64,000 nt of DNA from Syntrophus sp963665935 (GTDB lineage: Bacteria > Desulfobacterota > Syntrophia > Syntrophales > Syntrophaceae), in the NCBI GenBank assembly GCA_963665935.1, contig OY762510.1, forward strand, positions 3,534,001-3,598,000. Reading direction: 5' to 3'. Each line of letters opens with the position of its first letter. Position 1 is the stretch's first letter. The notes below the pieces were generated by a model. That model saw only the letters and a list, made by a program, of their open reading frames with translations. It ran no database searches and was not told where the DNA came from. A program made the position numbers and the translations under genes. Of this stretch, positions 9,054 to 17,922 are shown in pieces.

Positions 9054-10274
9054 TTAAGGCGCCTTCGCCAGCCCGAAGGCATCATGCAAGACCATGACGG
9101 CCAATTCCGTATACTTGGATTGAATGACACAGGATACTTTAATTTCAGAGGTACTGATCATCATGATGTTTATGCCTTCCTGAGCCAGTGCGGAGAACAT
9201 CTTCGCCGCAACGCCGGAATGACTGATCATCCCCACGCCGATAATCGATATCTTGGCCACCTGATCGTCCACTTCCACCTTTGCAGCGCCTACTTCCCTG
9301 GCTGCCTCCTCAATCAACCGTTTTGTTTCTTTGACATCTTTCCTTGATACCGTAAAGGTAAGATCCGTATAACCCTCAAGGCTGGCATTTTGTATAATCA
9401 TGTCAACCACGATATTATGCTCAGCAAGAGGCGTAAACAATCGCGATGCAATACCCGCTTTGTCGGGAACATGAATAACCGTGATCTTGGCCTGATCCCG
9501 ATCATACGTTACTCCCGATACGATTTCTCTCTCCATATCCCTATCCTCCTTTGTCACCAGCGTTCCCCCTTCGTCAGTAAACGATGATTTCACATAAACG
9601 GGCACTTCATATTTCTTCGCCAATTCCACCGAACGCGGTTGCAGTACCTTCGCCCCTGCCCTTGCCATCTCCAGCATTTCATCATAGGAAATCCTTTTCA
9701 GCAGTCTCGCATTGCTGCAGATATTCGGGTCGGTTGTGTAAACCCCATCCACATCTGTGTAGATTTCACAAACATCCGCGTTAAGAGCGGCGGCCAGCGC
9801 TACCGCACTCGTGTCTGACCCGCCCCGTCCCAGGGTTGTAATGTTGTTGTCCGCATCGACCCCCTGAAAGCCGGCCACCACAGCAATGGCGCCTTTTGCC
9901 AGTTCATTGCGCAGGACGGCATCTTCAACGCCGAGAATTCTTGCCTGTGTGTAGGCCTGATCCGTCATGATTCGAACCTGAAATCCCAGAAAGGATCTTG
10001 CAGAATATCCCAGCCGGTTCAGAACCATGGCCAGCAGGGAGATCGTTACCTGTTCTCCGGTGGATATAAGCGTGTCGTACTCACGGACATCGTAATCTTC
10101 CGCAGCCGAATGGGCCAGTTCGATCAGTCGGTTCGTTTCACCGGCCATGGCGGAAAGGACGACCACAACATCGTTTCCCGCCTCTTTTGTTTTAATGACC
10201 TTCCGGGCCACGTTTTCAATCTTCTCCAGGTTGGCAACAGAGGTTCCCCCGTATTTCTGTACAACTAAAGCCAT
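9054..10274 (-). CDS. lysC: Aspartate kinase
   Basis: A 406-residue enzyme that phosphorylates aspartate, the first step to lysine, threonine, methionine and diaminopimelate. The start MALVVQKYGGTSVAN holds the conserved KYGGTS motif; GRGGSDTSAVALA lies in the kinase core. Two ACT domains follow residue 260 and normally bind lysine or threonine for feedback control. Length matches monofunctional class II aspartokinases (about 405). It follows tsaE by 3 bases on the minus strand, so it belongs to the unit acpS-tsaE-lysC. Confidence 0.97.
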   Translation of the reverse strand: MALVVQKYGGTSVANLEKIENVARKVIKTKEAGNDVVVVLSAMAGETNRLIELAHSAAEDYDVREYDTLISTGEQVTISLLAMVLNRLGYSARSFLGFQVRIMTDQAYTQARILGVEDAVLRNELAKGAIAVVAGFQGVDADNNITTLGRGGSDTSAVALAAALNADVCEIYTDVDGVYTTDPNICSNARLLKRISYDEMLEMARAGAKVLQPRSVELAKKYEVPVYVKSSFTDEGGTLVTKEDRDMEREIVSGVTYDRDQAKITVIHVPDKAGIASRLFTPLAEHNIVVDMIIQNASLEGYTDLTFTVSRKDVKETKRLIEEAAREVGAAKVEVDDQVAKISIIGVGMISHSGVAAKMFSALAQEGINIMMISTSEIKVSCVIQSKYTELAVMVLHDAFGLAKAP

Positions 10275-10277
10275 CGA

Positions 10278-10787
10278 TTAAAACCCTCCCTCACTCAGAG
10301 CCGATGAAATCTCCTTCAAGCGCTTGTCAGGTGCGGATATTTCAATTCGGCGTGAATTTTCATCAAGGAATGTAAACGAAATTGTGATTGCAGTTTCCGG
10401 AATAATATCCACTATTTTTTCCGCCCACTCGATAACGGAAACGCCCCTTCCATAGAAATATTCTTCATATCCCATCTCCTCCAGGTCTTTTGAACCTGTA
10501 AGACGATAGACATCGAGGTGATAAAGGACATGGCGTCCAGGATATTCATTAATCAGCGTAAACGTGGGGCTGGCAACGGCATAGGAATCCGAAACGCCCA
10601 GCCCCCGCGCCATTCCCTGTGTCAGGCATGTTTTTCCGCTCCCCAGGTCGCCGATCAAGGCAACAATGTCACCGGTTGTCAGACATCGACCGATTATTTC
10701 TCCGATTCGCAGGGTCTCCCCAGCATTTCGAGAAAGAATGGATTTTATCATAATCACCCTTGGAAACTCTTTTTGCGGTACTGTCAA
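10278..10787 (-). CDS. tsaE: tRNA threonylcarbamoyladenosine biosynthesis protein TsaE
   Basis: A 169-residue P-loop ATPase that drives cycling of the TsaBD complex in t6A37 tRNA modification. The Walker A motif GDLGSGKT lies near residue 48 and VIEWAEK, conserved in the family, near residue 118. As drawn the start overlaps the stop of acpS by four bases (ATGA). A second start (MIKSILSRN) 12 codons later would give the more usual family length. Upstream coupling favours the first start; I am not certain. Confidence 0.93.
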   Translation of the reverse strand: MTVPQKEFPRVIMIKSILSRNAGETLRIGEIIGRCLTTGDIVALIGDLGSGKTCLTQGMARGLGVSDSYAVASPTFTLINEYPGRHVLYHLDVYRLTGSKDLEEMGYEEYFYGRGVSVIEWAEKIVDIIPETAITISFTFLDENSRRIEISAPDKRLKEISSALSEGGF

Positions 10788-11191
10788 CTTCTTTGCTTAT
10801 CAACTTTTCCGTCTGATCCCTCAAGGATGACGATTGCACCGGCTTGTGACCGGCTGTGAGAAAGACTGACGTGCACGGTCGTAATGCCGCGTTCACGAAG
10901 GATCGTTTCCGCTTTTCCGTAAAGATTCAGACTCGGCTGACCCTGGCTGTCATTTCGCACTTCAATTTCTTTCAACTTAATCCCCATTCCCAGCCCCATA
11001 CCGAGGGACTTCAGGAAGCTTTCCTTCGCTGCAAACCGGGCAGCAAAATGCATGGCCGGAACAGCTCTTCTCATGCAATAGCCGATTTCTTCTGGAGAGT
11101 ATACTTTATCGAGAAAGCGCATATCCCATTTCTCAAGAATCTTCTCAAGACGATCGATATCGACCAGGTCAATGCCGGTTCCATACACCAT
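10784..11191 (-). CDS. acpS: Holo-[acyl-carrier-protein] synthase
   Basis: A 135-residue phosphopantetheinyl transferase that moves the 4'-phosphopantetheine arm from CoA to acyl carrier protein. The magnesium ligands Asp8 (GTGIDLVD) and Glu57 (RFAAKESFLKSLG) are in place, and the C-terminal VHVSLSHSRSQAGAIVI matches the family. Length is typical (120-135). It is 43 bases downstream of folP, and its stop overlaps tsaE. Confidence 0.97.
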   Translation of the reverse strand: MVYGTGIDLVDIDRLEKILEKWDMRFLDKVYSPEEIGYCMRRAVPAMHFAARFAAKESFLKSLGMGLGMGIKLKEIEVRNDSQGQPSLNLYGKAETILRERGITTVHVSLSHSRSQAGAIVILEGSDGKVDKQRS

Positions 11192-11234
11192 CTTAAAGCC
11201 TTTCCCTTCTCCCTATAAAGAACAATATTCGTCC

Positions 11235-12482
11235 CTATGCCTGGAGCAAAGCGTCCGTCATAGCCGCGACTTTTTTCATGGACAGGACATCATGCACTCG
11301 GACAATGTGGGCTCCGTTCATGATGGCTGCGGCCACTGCGGCAGCCGTTCCTTCCACTCTGTGCTGTGGATCGGGAATAGCCTCTTGACCGCCTGAGGCC
11401 AGCGCGACAAAATACTTCCTTGAGGGTCCGACGAGAATCGGTCGTCCAAGAGAGCGAAACTCCTTCAAATGCTTGAGAAGTTTAAGCGAATCCGCTGGCC
11501 TTTTACCGAAGCCCAATCCCGGGTCAACGATGATCTTCTCCCTGCTGAGCCCTGCTGAAACCGCCTGTGCCATTCTTTCCTGAAGGTAGAAGTGAACTTC
11601 TCCCTGTACGGAACGATATTTCAAGTCGCCGATCTGCATATCCTTTGGTTTCCCCCGCATGTGCATGAGAACGACAGCTGCTTCGGAATCGATCGCTGTT
11701 TTCAGCATCCCTTCATCAAAGCTCATCGCACTGATATCATTGATAATTTCTGCTCCGGCGGCAAGGGATTCCTGGGCAATTTCCGACTTTGTCGTATCAA
11801 TGGATATGGGGATGTCAATTTCCCGTGCCAGCCTTTTGATTACAGGCAGAACACGAGAGGCCTCCTCTTTCAGAGAGATGGAATCCGCTCCAGGCCTCGA
11901 CGATTCACCCCCGATATCCAGAATATCGGCGCCTGCCATTACCAATTGAACGCCATGAGCCACTGCTGCATCATGGCAAAGATATTTTCCTCCATCGGAA
12001 AAGGAATCCGGGGTTACATTAAGAATGCCCATGATAAAGGTCTTTTTTCCGAAGAGCATTTCCCGTTTTGCCGTCCTCAGGATAACGGATTCCAGGGCAT
12101 CGTGGGCAAGAAGCTCTTGAAGATTCTCGGCTATTCTTCGCAGTCCAAAGGGCTGGCAGGCAATCTTTGACGCCAGACGTCTCAGCTGTTTTGCTGTTCC
12201 CATCAGGATTGCATCCGTCCGCTCAATGGCGCAGGCCACGGACTGCCGTGCCACGGCGGCATCTCCTCCGACAGAAAGCATCTCCTGCTTGAGGATATTG
12301 GCAACCTTGCACTCAAGACCTTCAATCAGAATATTAAGATGCCTCATCTTAGGAAGCATGGCTTCGATCCCGTAGGGATCGACCCCCACCTGTTTTAAAA
12401 GCGCTGCAGATTCTGATGGGGAGGCGATTTGAAGGCGTCTTAAGGGATAACGGAAGAATTTTTCTTCTTGAGTTGCGCTCAT
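11235..12482 (-). CDS. folP: Dihydropteroate synthase with long N-terminal extension
   Basis: The enzyme joins p-aminobenzoate to the pterin diphosphate in folate synthesis. The catalytic TIM barrel begins near residue 149 with FIMGILNVTPDSFSDGG; GGESSRPGA and DPGLGFGK are also conserved. The product has 415 residues whereas ordinary bacterial enzymes have 270-290; the extra 148 residues at the N-terminus have no motif that I recognise. They read as a continuous frame from an ATG at 12482 and look like a real domain (hydrophobic/helix pattern), not a missed gene. It lies 59 bases after ftsH on the same strand, an ftsH-folP order common in bacteria. Confidence 0.95.
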   Translation of the reverse strand: MSATQEEKFFRYPLRRLQIASPSESAALLKQVGVDPYGIEAMLPKMRHLNILIEGLECKVANILKQEMLSVGGDAAVARQSVACAIERTDAILMGTAKQLRRLASKIACQPFGLRRIAENLQELLAHDALESVILRTAKREMLFGKKTFIMGILNVTPDSFSDGGKYLCHDAAVAHGVQLVMAGADILDIGGESSRPGADSISLKEEASRVLPVIKRLAREIDIPISIDTTKSEIAQESLAAGAEIINDISAMSFDEGMLKTAIDSEAAVVLMHMRGKPKDMQIGDLKYRSVQGEVHFYLQERMAQAVSAGLSREKIIVDPGLGFGKRPADSLKLLKHLKEFRSLGRPILVGPSRKYFVALASGGQEAIPDPQHRVEGTAAAVAAAIMNGAHIVRVHDVLSMKKVAAMTDALLQA

Positions 12483-12541
12483 TCGTTTTCTTTCGAGGCT
12501 CTGGATGAAGGAATCAAAGGGTAAAGGAGGACCTTCGCCAC

Positions 12542-14377
12542 TCAGGCCTCTCTATGGGCAGGCTCTTCCCCTTTCCTTTCCGCCTCCGCCACCGGGATTC
12601 CGATAATGGCGTCAAGTTCAGCGGCATTCAGAACTTCTTTCTCCAGCAACTCGTTGGCCATCCTATGGAGCGTATCTATGTTCTCCAAAAGGAGCTTCTT
12701 TGCATTTTCATAGCAGCCTGTCACAATGGCGGAAATTTCACCGTCAATCCTTTTCGCCGTTTCCTCACTGTAATCCTTGTGCGTGGCAAATTCCCGACCC
12801 AGGAAAATCTGTTCATCTTTTCCCCCGTAACTGAGTGGACCCATGACAGAACTCATTCCCCATTCACAGACCATTTTTCTGGCCAGATTGGTGGCCCGCT
12901 CAATGTCATTGCCTGCGCCTGTGGTGAAGTCTCCAAGGGTCAGTTCCTCGGCAGCTCTTCCACCCAGCAGGATCGTGATGTTCGTCAAGAGGAATTTTTT
13001 GGGATAGGTATGTTTTTCGTCTACAGGCAGCTGTTGCGTCAGCCCCAACGCCCTCCCTCTGGGAATGATGGTTACCTTGTGTATCGGATCGCTTCCCGGC
13101 AGTAATCGGGCAATCAGCGCATGCCCTGACTCATGATAGGCGGTATTCGTTTTTTCCTCGTCACTGATAACCATGCTTTTCCGCTCAGTACCCATAAGGA
13201 CTTTGTCTCTTGCAAAATCGAAGTCTACAAGCTCAACCTTGTCCTTTCCGGCACGGGAGGCGTGAAGAATCGCTTCATTGACCAGGTTCTCTATATCGGC
13301 GCCCGAAGCACCCGGTGTCCCTCTGGCCAGAATCGAGAATTCCACATCCTCTGACAGAGTTGTTTTTCTGGCATGAACCTGAAAAATCATTTCTCTTCCT
13401 TTGACGTCGGGCAACGGGACAACAACCTGTCGGTCAAACCGCCCCGGCCTGAGGAGTGCCGGATCGAGCACATCGGGGCGGTTGGTTGCAGAAACGAGGA
13501 TGACTCCCTCGTTGGATTCAAAACCGTCCATTTCCACAAGAAGCTGGTTGAGTGTCTGCTCTCTTTCATCATGGCCACCCCCGAGTCCTGCGCCGCGGTG
13601 CCGTCCCACAGCATCGATTTCATCGATGAAGATGATACAGGGCGCGTTCTTTTTTGCCTGTGTAAAGAGATCCCTTACCCGTGAAGCACCAACGCCGACA
13701 AACATCTCCACAAAATCGGACCCGCTTATGGACAGAAAGGGGACATCCGCTTCCCCCGCAATGGCCCTGGCAAGCAATGTCTTTCCCGTCCCGGGAGGAC
13801 CGACCAGCAGTAAACCTTTGGGGATCCTTCCGCCAAGACGGGTAAACTTTTTGGGATCTTTCAGGAATTCAATAACTTCTTCAAGCTCGGCCTTGGCTTC
13901 ATCGATTCCGGCAACATCGGAAAAGGTCACTTTTTTTGTTTTGTCGGTCATCAATCGAGCCCGGCTCTTTCCAAAAGCCATGGCTTTTCCTCCACCAGCC
14001 TGCATCTGCCGCATGAAGAAAATCCACACCCCGATCAAAAGCAGCATGGGGAACCATGACACAAGAACCGTCACAAACCAGGGAGACTCCTCTTCCGGTT
14101 TGGCCGTAATGCGAACCCCTTTGGATTTCAGCAAGGGAATCAGGCTCGGATCATTAGGGGCGAAGCTCTTGAATTTTTTACCGTTTTTCATCTTTCCGAT
14201 AATATTATCGCCCTGAACGGTTACTTCGCTGATTTGTCCTTGATCAACATAAGCAATAAAATCACTGAAAATAACTGTTTCCTGTGGGCTTTTAGGCTGA
14301 CTGAACATATGGTATAAAAGGACAAAAATGAGACTGATGATCAGCCAGAGCGCAATATTTTTCTGCAAAGAATTCAA
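12542..14377 (-). CDS. ftsH: ATP-dependent zinc metalloprotease FtsH
   Basis: A 611-residue membrane-anchored AAA+ protease that extracts and degrades membrane and regulatory proteins. Two membrane segments flank a small periplasmic domain (residues about 6-23 and 105-125). The Walker A motif GPPGTGKT lies near residue 193, the second region of homology contains ATNRPDVLDPALLRPGRFDR, and the zinc site HESGH lies near residue 416. Length is normal (600-650). It sits 105 bases downstream of tilS; tilS-ftsH is a widespread gene order. Confidence 0.98.
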   Translation of the reverse strand: MNSLQKNIALWLIISLIFVLLYHMFSQPKSPQETVIFSDFIAYVDQGQISEVTVQGDNIIGKMKNGKKFKSFAPNDPSLIPLLKSKGVRITAKPEEESPWFVTVLVSWFPMLLLIGVWIFFMRQMQAGGGKAMAFGKSRARLMTDKTKKVTFSDVAGIDEAKAELEEVIEFLKDPKKFTRLGGRIPKGLLLVGPPGTGKTLLARAIAGEADVPFLSISGSDFVEMFVGVGASRVRDLFTQAKKNAPCIIFIDEIDAVGRHRGAGLGGGHDEREQTLNQLLVEMDGFESNEGVILVSATNRPDVLDPALLRPGRFDRQVVVPLPDVKGREMIFQVHARKTTLSEDVEFSILARGTPGASGADIENLVNEAILHASRAGKDKVELVDFDFARDKVLMGTERKSMVISDEEKTNTAYHESGHALIARLLPGSDPIHKVTIIPRGRALGLTQQLPVDEKHTYPKKFLLTNITILLGGRAAEELTLGDFTTGAGNDIERATNLARKMVCEWGMSSVMGPLSYGGKDEQIFLGREFATHKDYSEETAKRIDGEISAIVTGCYENAKKLLLENIDTLHRMANELLEKEVLNAAELDAIIGIPVAEAERKGEEPAHREA

Positions 14378-14482
14378 TAAAGGTTCTCCTTTAATTTCCC
14401 GGTAATTATTTGATAGGTTTATCGATTAGTTCGTTCATTTAAACAAGTATGCGGCCACAATTACAATAATCCTTTTTTAATT

Positions 14483-15937
14483 TCAAATAATTTCTATTTT
14501 TACGATATGGACTGTTTCCTTATTCACCCGAGTCCGCTCACTGATTCGCAAACCTGCAATCCAGACCACAGAATGCCCATCCACCAGAAGCGGGATGGAA
14601 TCCCGCTTCTGGTGCGGGATCTTTTCATCGATAAAATAGGCCTTCAACTTTTTGGTTCCTTCCATGCCCAGGGGCTGGAACCGATCTCCTTTTCTCCTAT
14701 TCCTGATGACTAGAGGCATTTTCAGCTTATCAAAATCAAGATAGGCGACATTGTTCCCTTCCCCGGAAATCCTTTCTTCATCTTTTTCGGCAAAGGCCGT
14801 TTTTACAATGATTCCGAGTTCTTTGAGCTCAACCGAATCGGGAATTTTGACGAAATAAAAAAATTCCTCACAGGATCGCCCTTCTCCCGCATAATCGTCC
14901 AAATGGAAACCTTTGTCCTCCCTGCAGACAAAAGTCAGCTGATCATATTCTCGTTTGACCAGGATCTTATTTGGCATATGCAGAATACCGTCCGGTTTCC
15001 GCCCATGACAGAGATCCACGACCGCCTGGATATGCGCGGAGGTGACACGGTATTTCAGGGAGTACATTCGCCCCAGCAGAGTTTTGATGACCCGGTATTG
15101 AAGTGCATCATGAAGCCTAAGGAACTCTGCAATCTCAAGAGTTGCCACCCCATCCTTGATCTGCGGCGGGATTTGCCAGTCGTCAAGAATTTGACTTGCC
15201 CTGGACTTCAAACAATCAACCTCTCTGCGGGCAATGCAGGCCGTCCGGTTCAGGATATCGACGATCTTTGGGTTATACCGCTCCTGCAACAGGGGAATCA
15301 AATGGTGACGGATCCTGTTGCGGAGAAATTGATCCTCCCTGTTGGAACTGTCCTCAAGAAAGGGAATCCCTTCAGCAGAGAGAAATTCGAGAATTTCCTT
15401 CCGGCCGACTTCGAGGAGTGGACGGATAAAGATCCCCTCCCGTACGGGAAGGATGCCTTTCATCCCTTCCAGACCAGTTCCCCGAATCAGATTCATCAGA
15501 ACAGTCTCCGCCTGATCTTCCCGATGATGTCCCAGGGCAATTCGGGTCGCGCCAATCTCTTTCGCCAGGGTTGAAAAGAAAAAATATCGTTCCGCCCTTC
15601 CGATATCCTCCAGGGAGCTTTTCCCCTTCTCTTTTTCTCGAAGCGCCGTCAGATTTACCTCTTTGACAACGCAGGAAATCCCTCGTTCTTCGCTCAACCG
15701 GCGTACCAATTGTTCTTCGGCATCCGATTCGGCGCCCCTCAGGCCATGATTCAGATGGGCTACAGTCAGCGTCAGGTCAGATTCGGAAGAGAGAAGCGTA
15801 AGGACCTGCAGAAGCGCCACGGAATCCGGTCCGCCTGAAACGGCGACGACGACATGCTCACCGCCTGTCAACATCCCATACTTTTGCACGGTATGTCGAA
15901 TTTTATCCAGCATGGAAACCCTGCCCTCAGCCTTCAA
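14483..15937 (-). CDS. tilS: tRNA(Ile)-lysidine synthase
   Basis: A 484-residue enzyme that converts C34 of the AUA-reading tRNA-Ile to lysidine. The N-type ATP pyrophosphatase loop SGGPDSVALL lies near residue 30, and LNHGLRG and GHHREDQAETVLM follow. A C-terminal TilS domain (RNRRKGDRFQPLGM, KKLKAYFIDEKIP) is complete. The start at 15937 overlaps the HAD gene by four bases; an internal ATG eight codons later (MLDKIRHTV) is also possible. Confidence 0.96.
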   Translation of the reverse strand: MKAEGRVSMLDKIRHTVQKYGMLTGGEHVVVAVSGGPDSVALLQVLTLLSSESDLTLTVAHLNHGLRGAESDAEEQLVRRLSEERGISCVVKEVNLTALREKEKGKSSLEDIGRAERYFFFSTLAKEIGATRIALGHHREDQAETVLMNLIRGTGLEGMKGILPVREGIFIRPLLEVGRKEILEFLSAEGIPFLEDSSNREDQFLRNRIRHHLIPLLQERYNPKIVDILNRTACIARREVDCLKSRASQILDDWQIPPQIKDGVATLEIAEFLRLHDALQYRVIKTLLGRMYSLKYRVTSAHIQAVVDLCHGRKPDGILHMPNKILVKREYDQLTFVCREDKGFHLDDYAGEGRSCEEFFYFVKIPDSVELKELGIIVKTAFAEKDEERISGEGNNVAYLDFDKLKMPLVIRNRRKGDRFQPLGMEGTKKLKAYFIDEKIPHQKRDSIPLLVDGHSVVWIAGLRISERTRVNKETVHIVKIEII

Positions 15938-16578
15938 CAGAAGAAATCCATCATCTCAGGCAGGCTTTCACAGACATAATCCGGCTGCAAAAATAAGAGT
16001 TCCCCCCGGCTCCCCAAGCCGTTGAGAAAGGCGCAACTGATAAATCCTGCGTTTTTAGCCAGCAGGACATCGTTGATCCCATCGCCCACAACGACCGTTC
16101 GTTCCGGAGGCACGCCATACGAATCCAGCAGGGGATCAACAAGACGCCTGTCCGGTTTACGGTAAGGCCGGCTGTCCGCACCGATAATTTCATCGAAATA
16201 ATTCGTTAATTTCAGGGCATCCGTAATCGCCACGGTGAAAGAATAAAGTTTGTTGGTCAGAATGACCTTTCTCTTGTTTTGGAAAGAGCGGAGAACTTCT
16301 TCCACACCCGGATATACTTCCGTTTCGTCCAGTAGGTGCTTCGTATAGTACGAGTCGAAGATCTGCATCGCTTCATCGAAATACTCCGGATAGAAGCTTC
16401 CCAGAGACCGTTCCATCAATTTTTGAACACCGTCACCAATAAAGCTGATGATCTTCTCCCCCGGCAGTACCGGCAAGGAGAGTTTGCCAAGAGTATGATT
16501 AACGGAATTCACGAGATCATTTCCGGTATTTACCAGTGTCCCATCAAAATCAAAAATCATCAATCCGACAGCCTTCAT
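15934..16578 (-). CDS. HAD-family phosphatase, phosphoglycolate-phosphatase-like
   Basis: A 214-residue haloacid-dehalogenase phosphatase. Motif I is DFDGTLV near residue 9, motif II is LTNK, and motif III/IV is KPDRRLVDPLL and GDGINDVLLAKNAG. The helical cap between motifs I and II is of the C1 type found in phosphoglycolate phosphatase (Gph) and pyrophosphatase PpaX. The true substrate cannot be read from sequence. It overlaps tilS by four bases and is the first gene of that minus-strand run. Confidence 0.88.
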   Translation of the reverse strand: MKAVGLMIFDFDGTLVNTGNDLVNSVNHTLGKLSLPVLPGEKIISFIGDGVQKLMERSLGSFYPEYFDEAMQIFDSYYTKHLLDETEVYPGVEEVLRSFQNKRKVILTNKLYSFTVAITDALKLTNYFDEIIGADSRPYRKPDRRLVDPLLDSYGVPPERTVVVGDGINDVLLAKNAGFISCAFLNGLGSRGELLFLQPDYVCESLPEMMDFFC

Positions 16579-16800
16579 GTCCTTCGGGTCTCCCTCTCAT
16601 CATGCCTGCACTATATCCAAGTTTCAGAGGAATGACAAGACCTTATCAAGTTCTCTTTTCATACCTCCAATAAGTCATTTTTGTTGATTCTTATTTCTAA
16701 CCTGTGCTACATGGAATTTTGTTTGGATTCACATCCGGAGGGACCGAGACGGAAGGCCTGAAAATAATGAAAATATTTCTTGGAATCGCGCCATGGATTG

Positions 16801-16832
16801 GCCTTCCGGTGTTCTGCCGGGGGGCTTTTTTT
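16801..16832 (+). terminator. Terminator-like hairpin just before the DUF2520 gene
   Basis: GCCTTCCGG pairs with CCGGGGGGC (two G-T pairs) around a 7-base loop, followed by seven T. It has the form of a rho-independent terminator on the plus strand but lies 8 bases before the ATG at 16840, so it would act as an attenuator or insulate the gene from upstream reads. Confidence 0.5.
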
Positions 16833-16839
16833 ACATATA

Positions 16840-17754
16840 ATGGTTAATACATTGAATATCCAGATTGTCCCACAGGAGCGGATTGCGATTATCGGGGCCG
16901 GCAAAGTCGGTACGGCCGTGGGTTGCATGCTGAAGAAAGCCGGATACGACATCATTGCCATCGCGGATCGCAATCCTGCTGTTTTTGAAAACGGCTTTTC
17001 CTATACAGGGGGTAAACCTTATTCGAATCTTGAAGAAGCCGCCAGAGGGGCCAACGTCATCTTTATCACAACGCCTGATGACGAAATTTCCGGAACCTGC
17101 AAGACCTTGAGCGACTCCGGGGCCATATTGCCGGGAGACAAAGTCATTCACATGAGTGGCGCCGGAGGGCTGGATCTTTTGGAATCGGCGCGCCGTTCAG
17201 GCGCCCTGGTCGCCAGCATTCATCCGATTCAGTCTTTTGCCGACATCGAAGGGGCTATTGAGAATCTCCCCGGCAGCACCTTCGGCGTAACGGCTCAACG
17301 GGAAATCGAAAGCTGGGCTGAAAAGCTGGTCAGAGATCTCGGGGGAAGGCCTTTTTTGGTCTCCGAAGCGGATAAGCCCCTTTATCATGCCGCAGCGTGC
17401 ATGGCTTCCAATTATCTTACAACGCTGATGTACACCGTTGAAGCCATTTATGCTTCTTTCGGATTAACCCGGGAGGAATCCCTTCAAGCCTTCTGGCCCC
17501 TCGTCCGGGGAACCATGAAAAACATCGAGCGACAGGGAACCGTATCGGCTCTTACAGGGCCAATCGCCCGCGGCGATCTGGGTACGATCCAAAAACATCT
17601 TGCGGCCTTTTCCGTAAAACTTCCCCATTTTTTACCCATCTATCGGGAGCTGGGCCTTCTGACCGTAGACCTGGGCGTGGAAAAACAGAGCCTCTCCGCA
17701 GAGCGTGCTGAAGCTCTCAAACATTTGCTGCTGGGAGAAATTGACCATGAGTAA
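16840..17754 (+). CDS. Rossmann-fold dinucleotide-binding protein (DUF2520 type)
   Basis: A 304-residue protein starting MVNTLNIQIV. The nucleotide-binding loop IIGAGKVGTAVGCML is at the N-terminus, then GDKVIHMSGAGGLDLL and the C-terminal helical region AACMASNYLTTLMYTV typical of DUF2520 proteins related to ProC and ketopantoate reductase. The family is presumed to be NAD(P)H-dependent oxidoreductases; no reaction is known to me. I chose the ATG at 16840 because an upstream in-frame TTG at 16780 would translate through the hairpin; a TTG at 16852 is also possible. The ribosome site is weak. The gene is alone on the plus strand between minus-strand units. Confidence 0.85.
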   Translation: MVNTLNIQIVPQERIAIIGAGKVGTAVGCMLKKAGYDIIAIADRNPAVFENGFSYTGGKPYSNLEEAARGANVIFITTPDDEISGTCKTLSDSGAILPGDKVIHMSGAGGLDLLESARRSGALVASIHPIQSFADIEGAIENLPGSTFGVTAQREIESWAEKLVRDLGGRPFLVSEADKPLYHAAACMASNYLTTLMYTVEAIYASFGLTREESLQAFWPLVRGTMKNIERQGTVSALTGPIARGDLGTIQKHLAAFSVKLPHFLPIYRELGLLTVDLGVEKQSLSAERAEALKHLLLGEIDHE

Positions 17755-17850
17755 ACAGGCAAAAATTCTTGTAGAAGCCGGCGCTTTTTCCTTCCTGTAG
17801 CGGTTCAGACGCACCGTAGATAGAGAGGGAAAATCTGTTCAATCCGCAGA

Positions 17851-17903
17851 AAGAAGCGGGGCAGTCCATTCAGATTGGTGGACTGCCCCGCTTCTTCTTT
17901 CCT
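17851..17903. terminator. Bidirectional terminator between convergent genes
   Basis: A perfect 16-bp stem (17853-17868 with 17879-17894) with a 10-base loop, flanked by T-rich sequence on the plus strand and by A-rich sequence on the left. It ends the DUF2520 gene and the parvulin gene, which converge here. Confidence 0.88.
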
Positions 17904-17922
17904 TAAATCGTCTTATTTTTTA

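Noticed and set aside
17746..17800. 17-codon frame starting within the stop of the DUF2520 gene
   Set aside because: Too short and without a motif; likely chance overlap.
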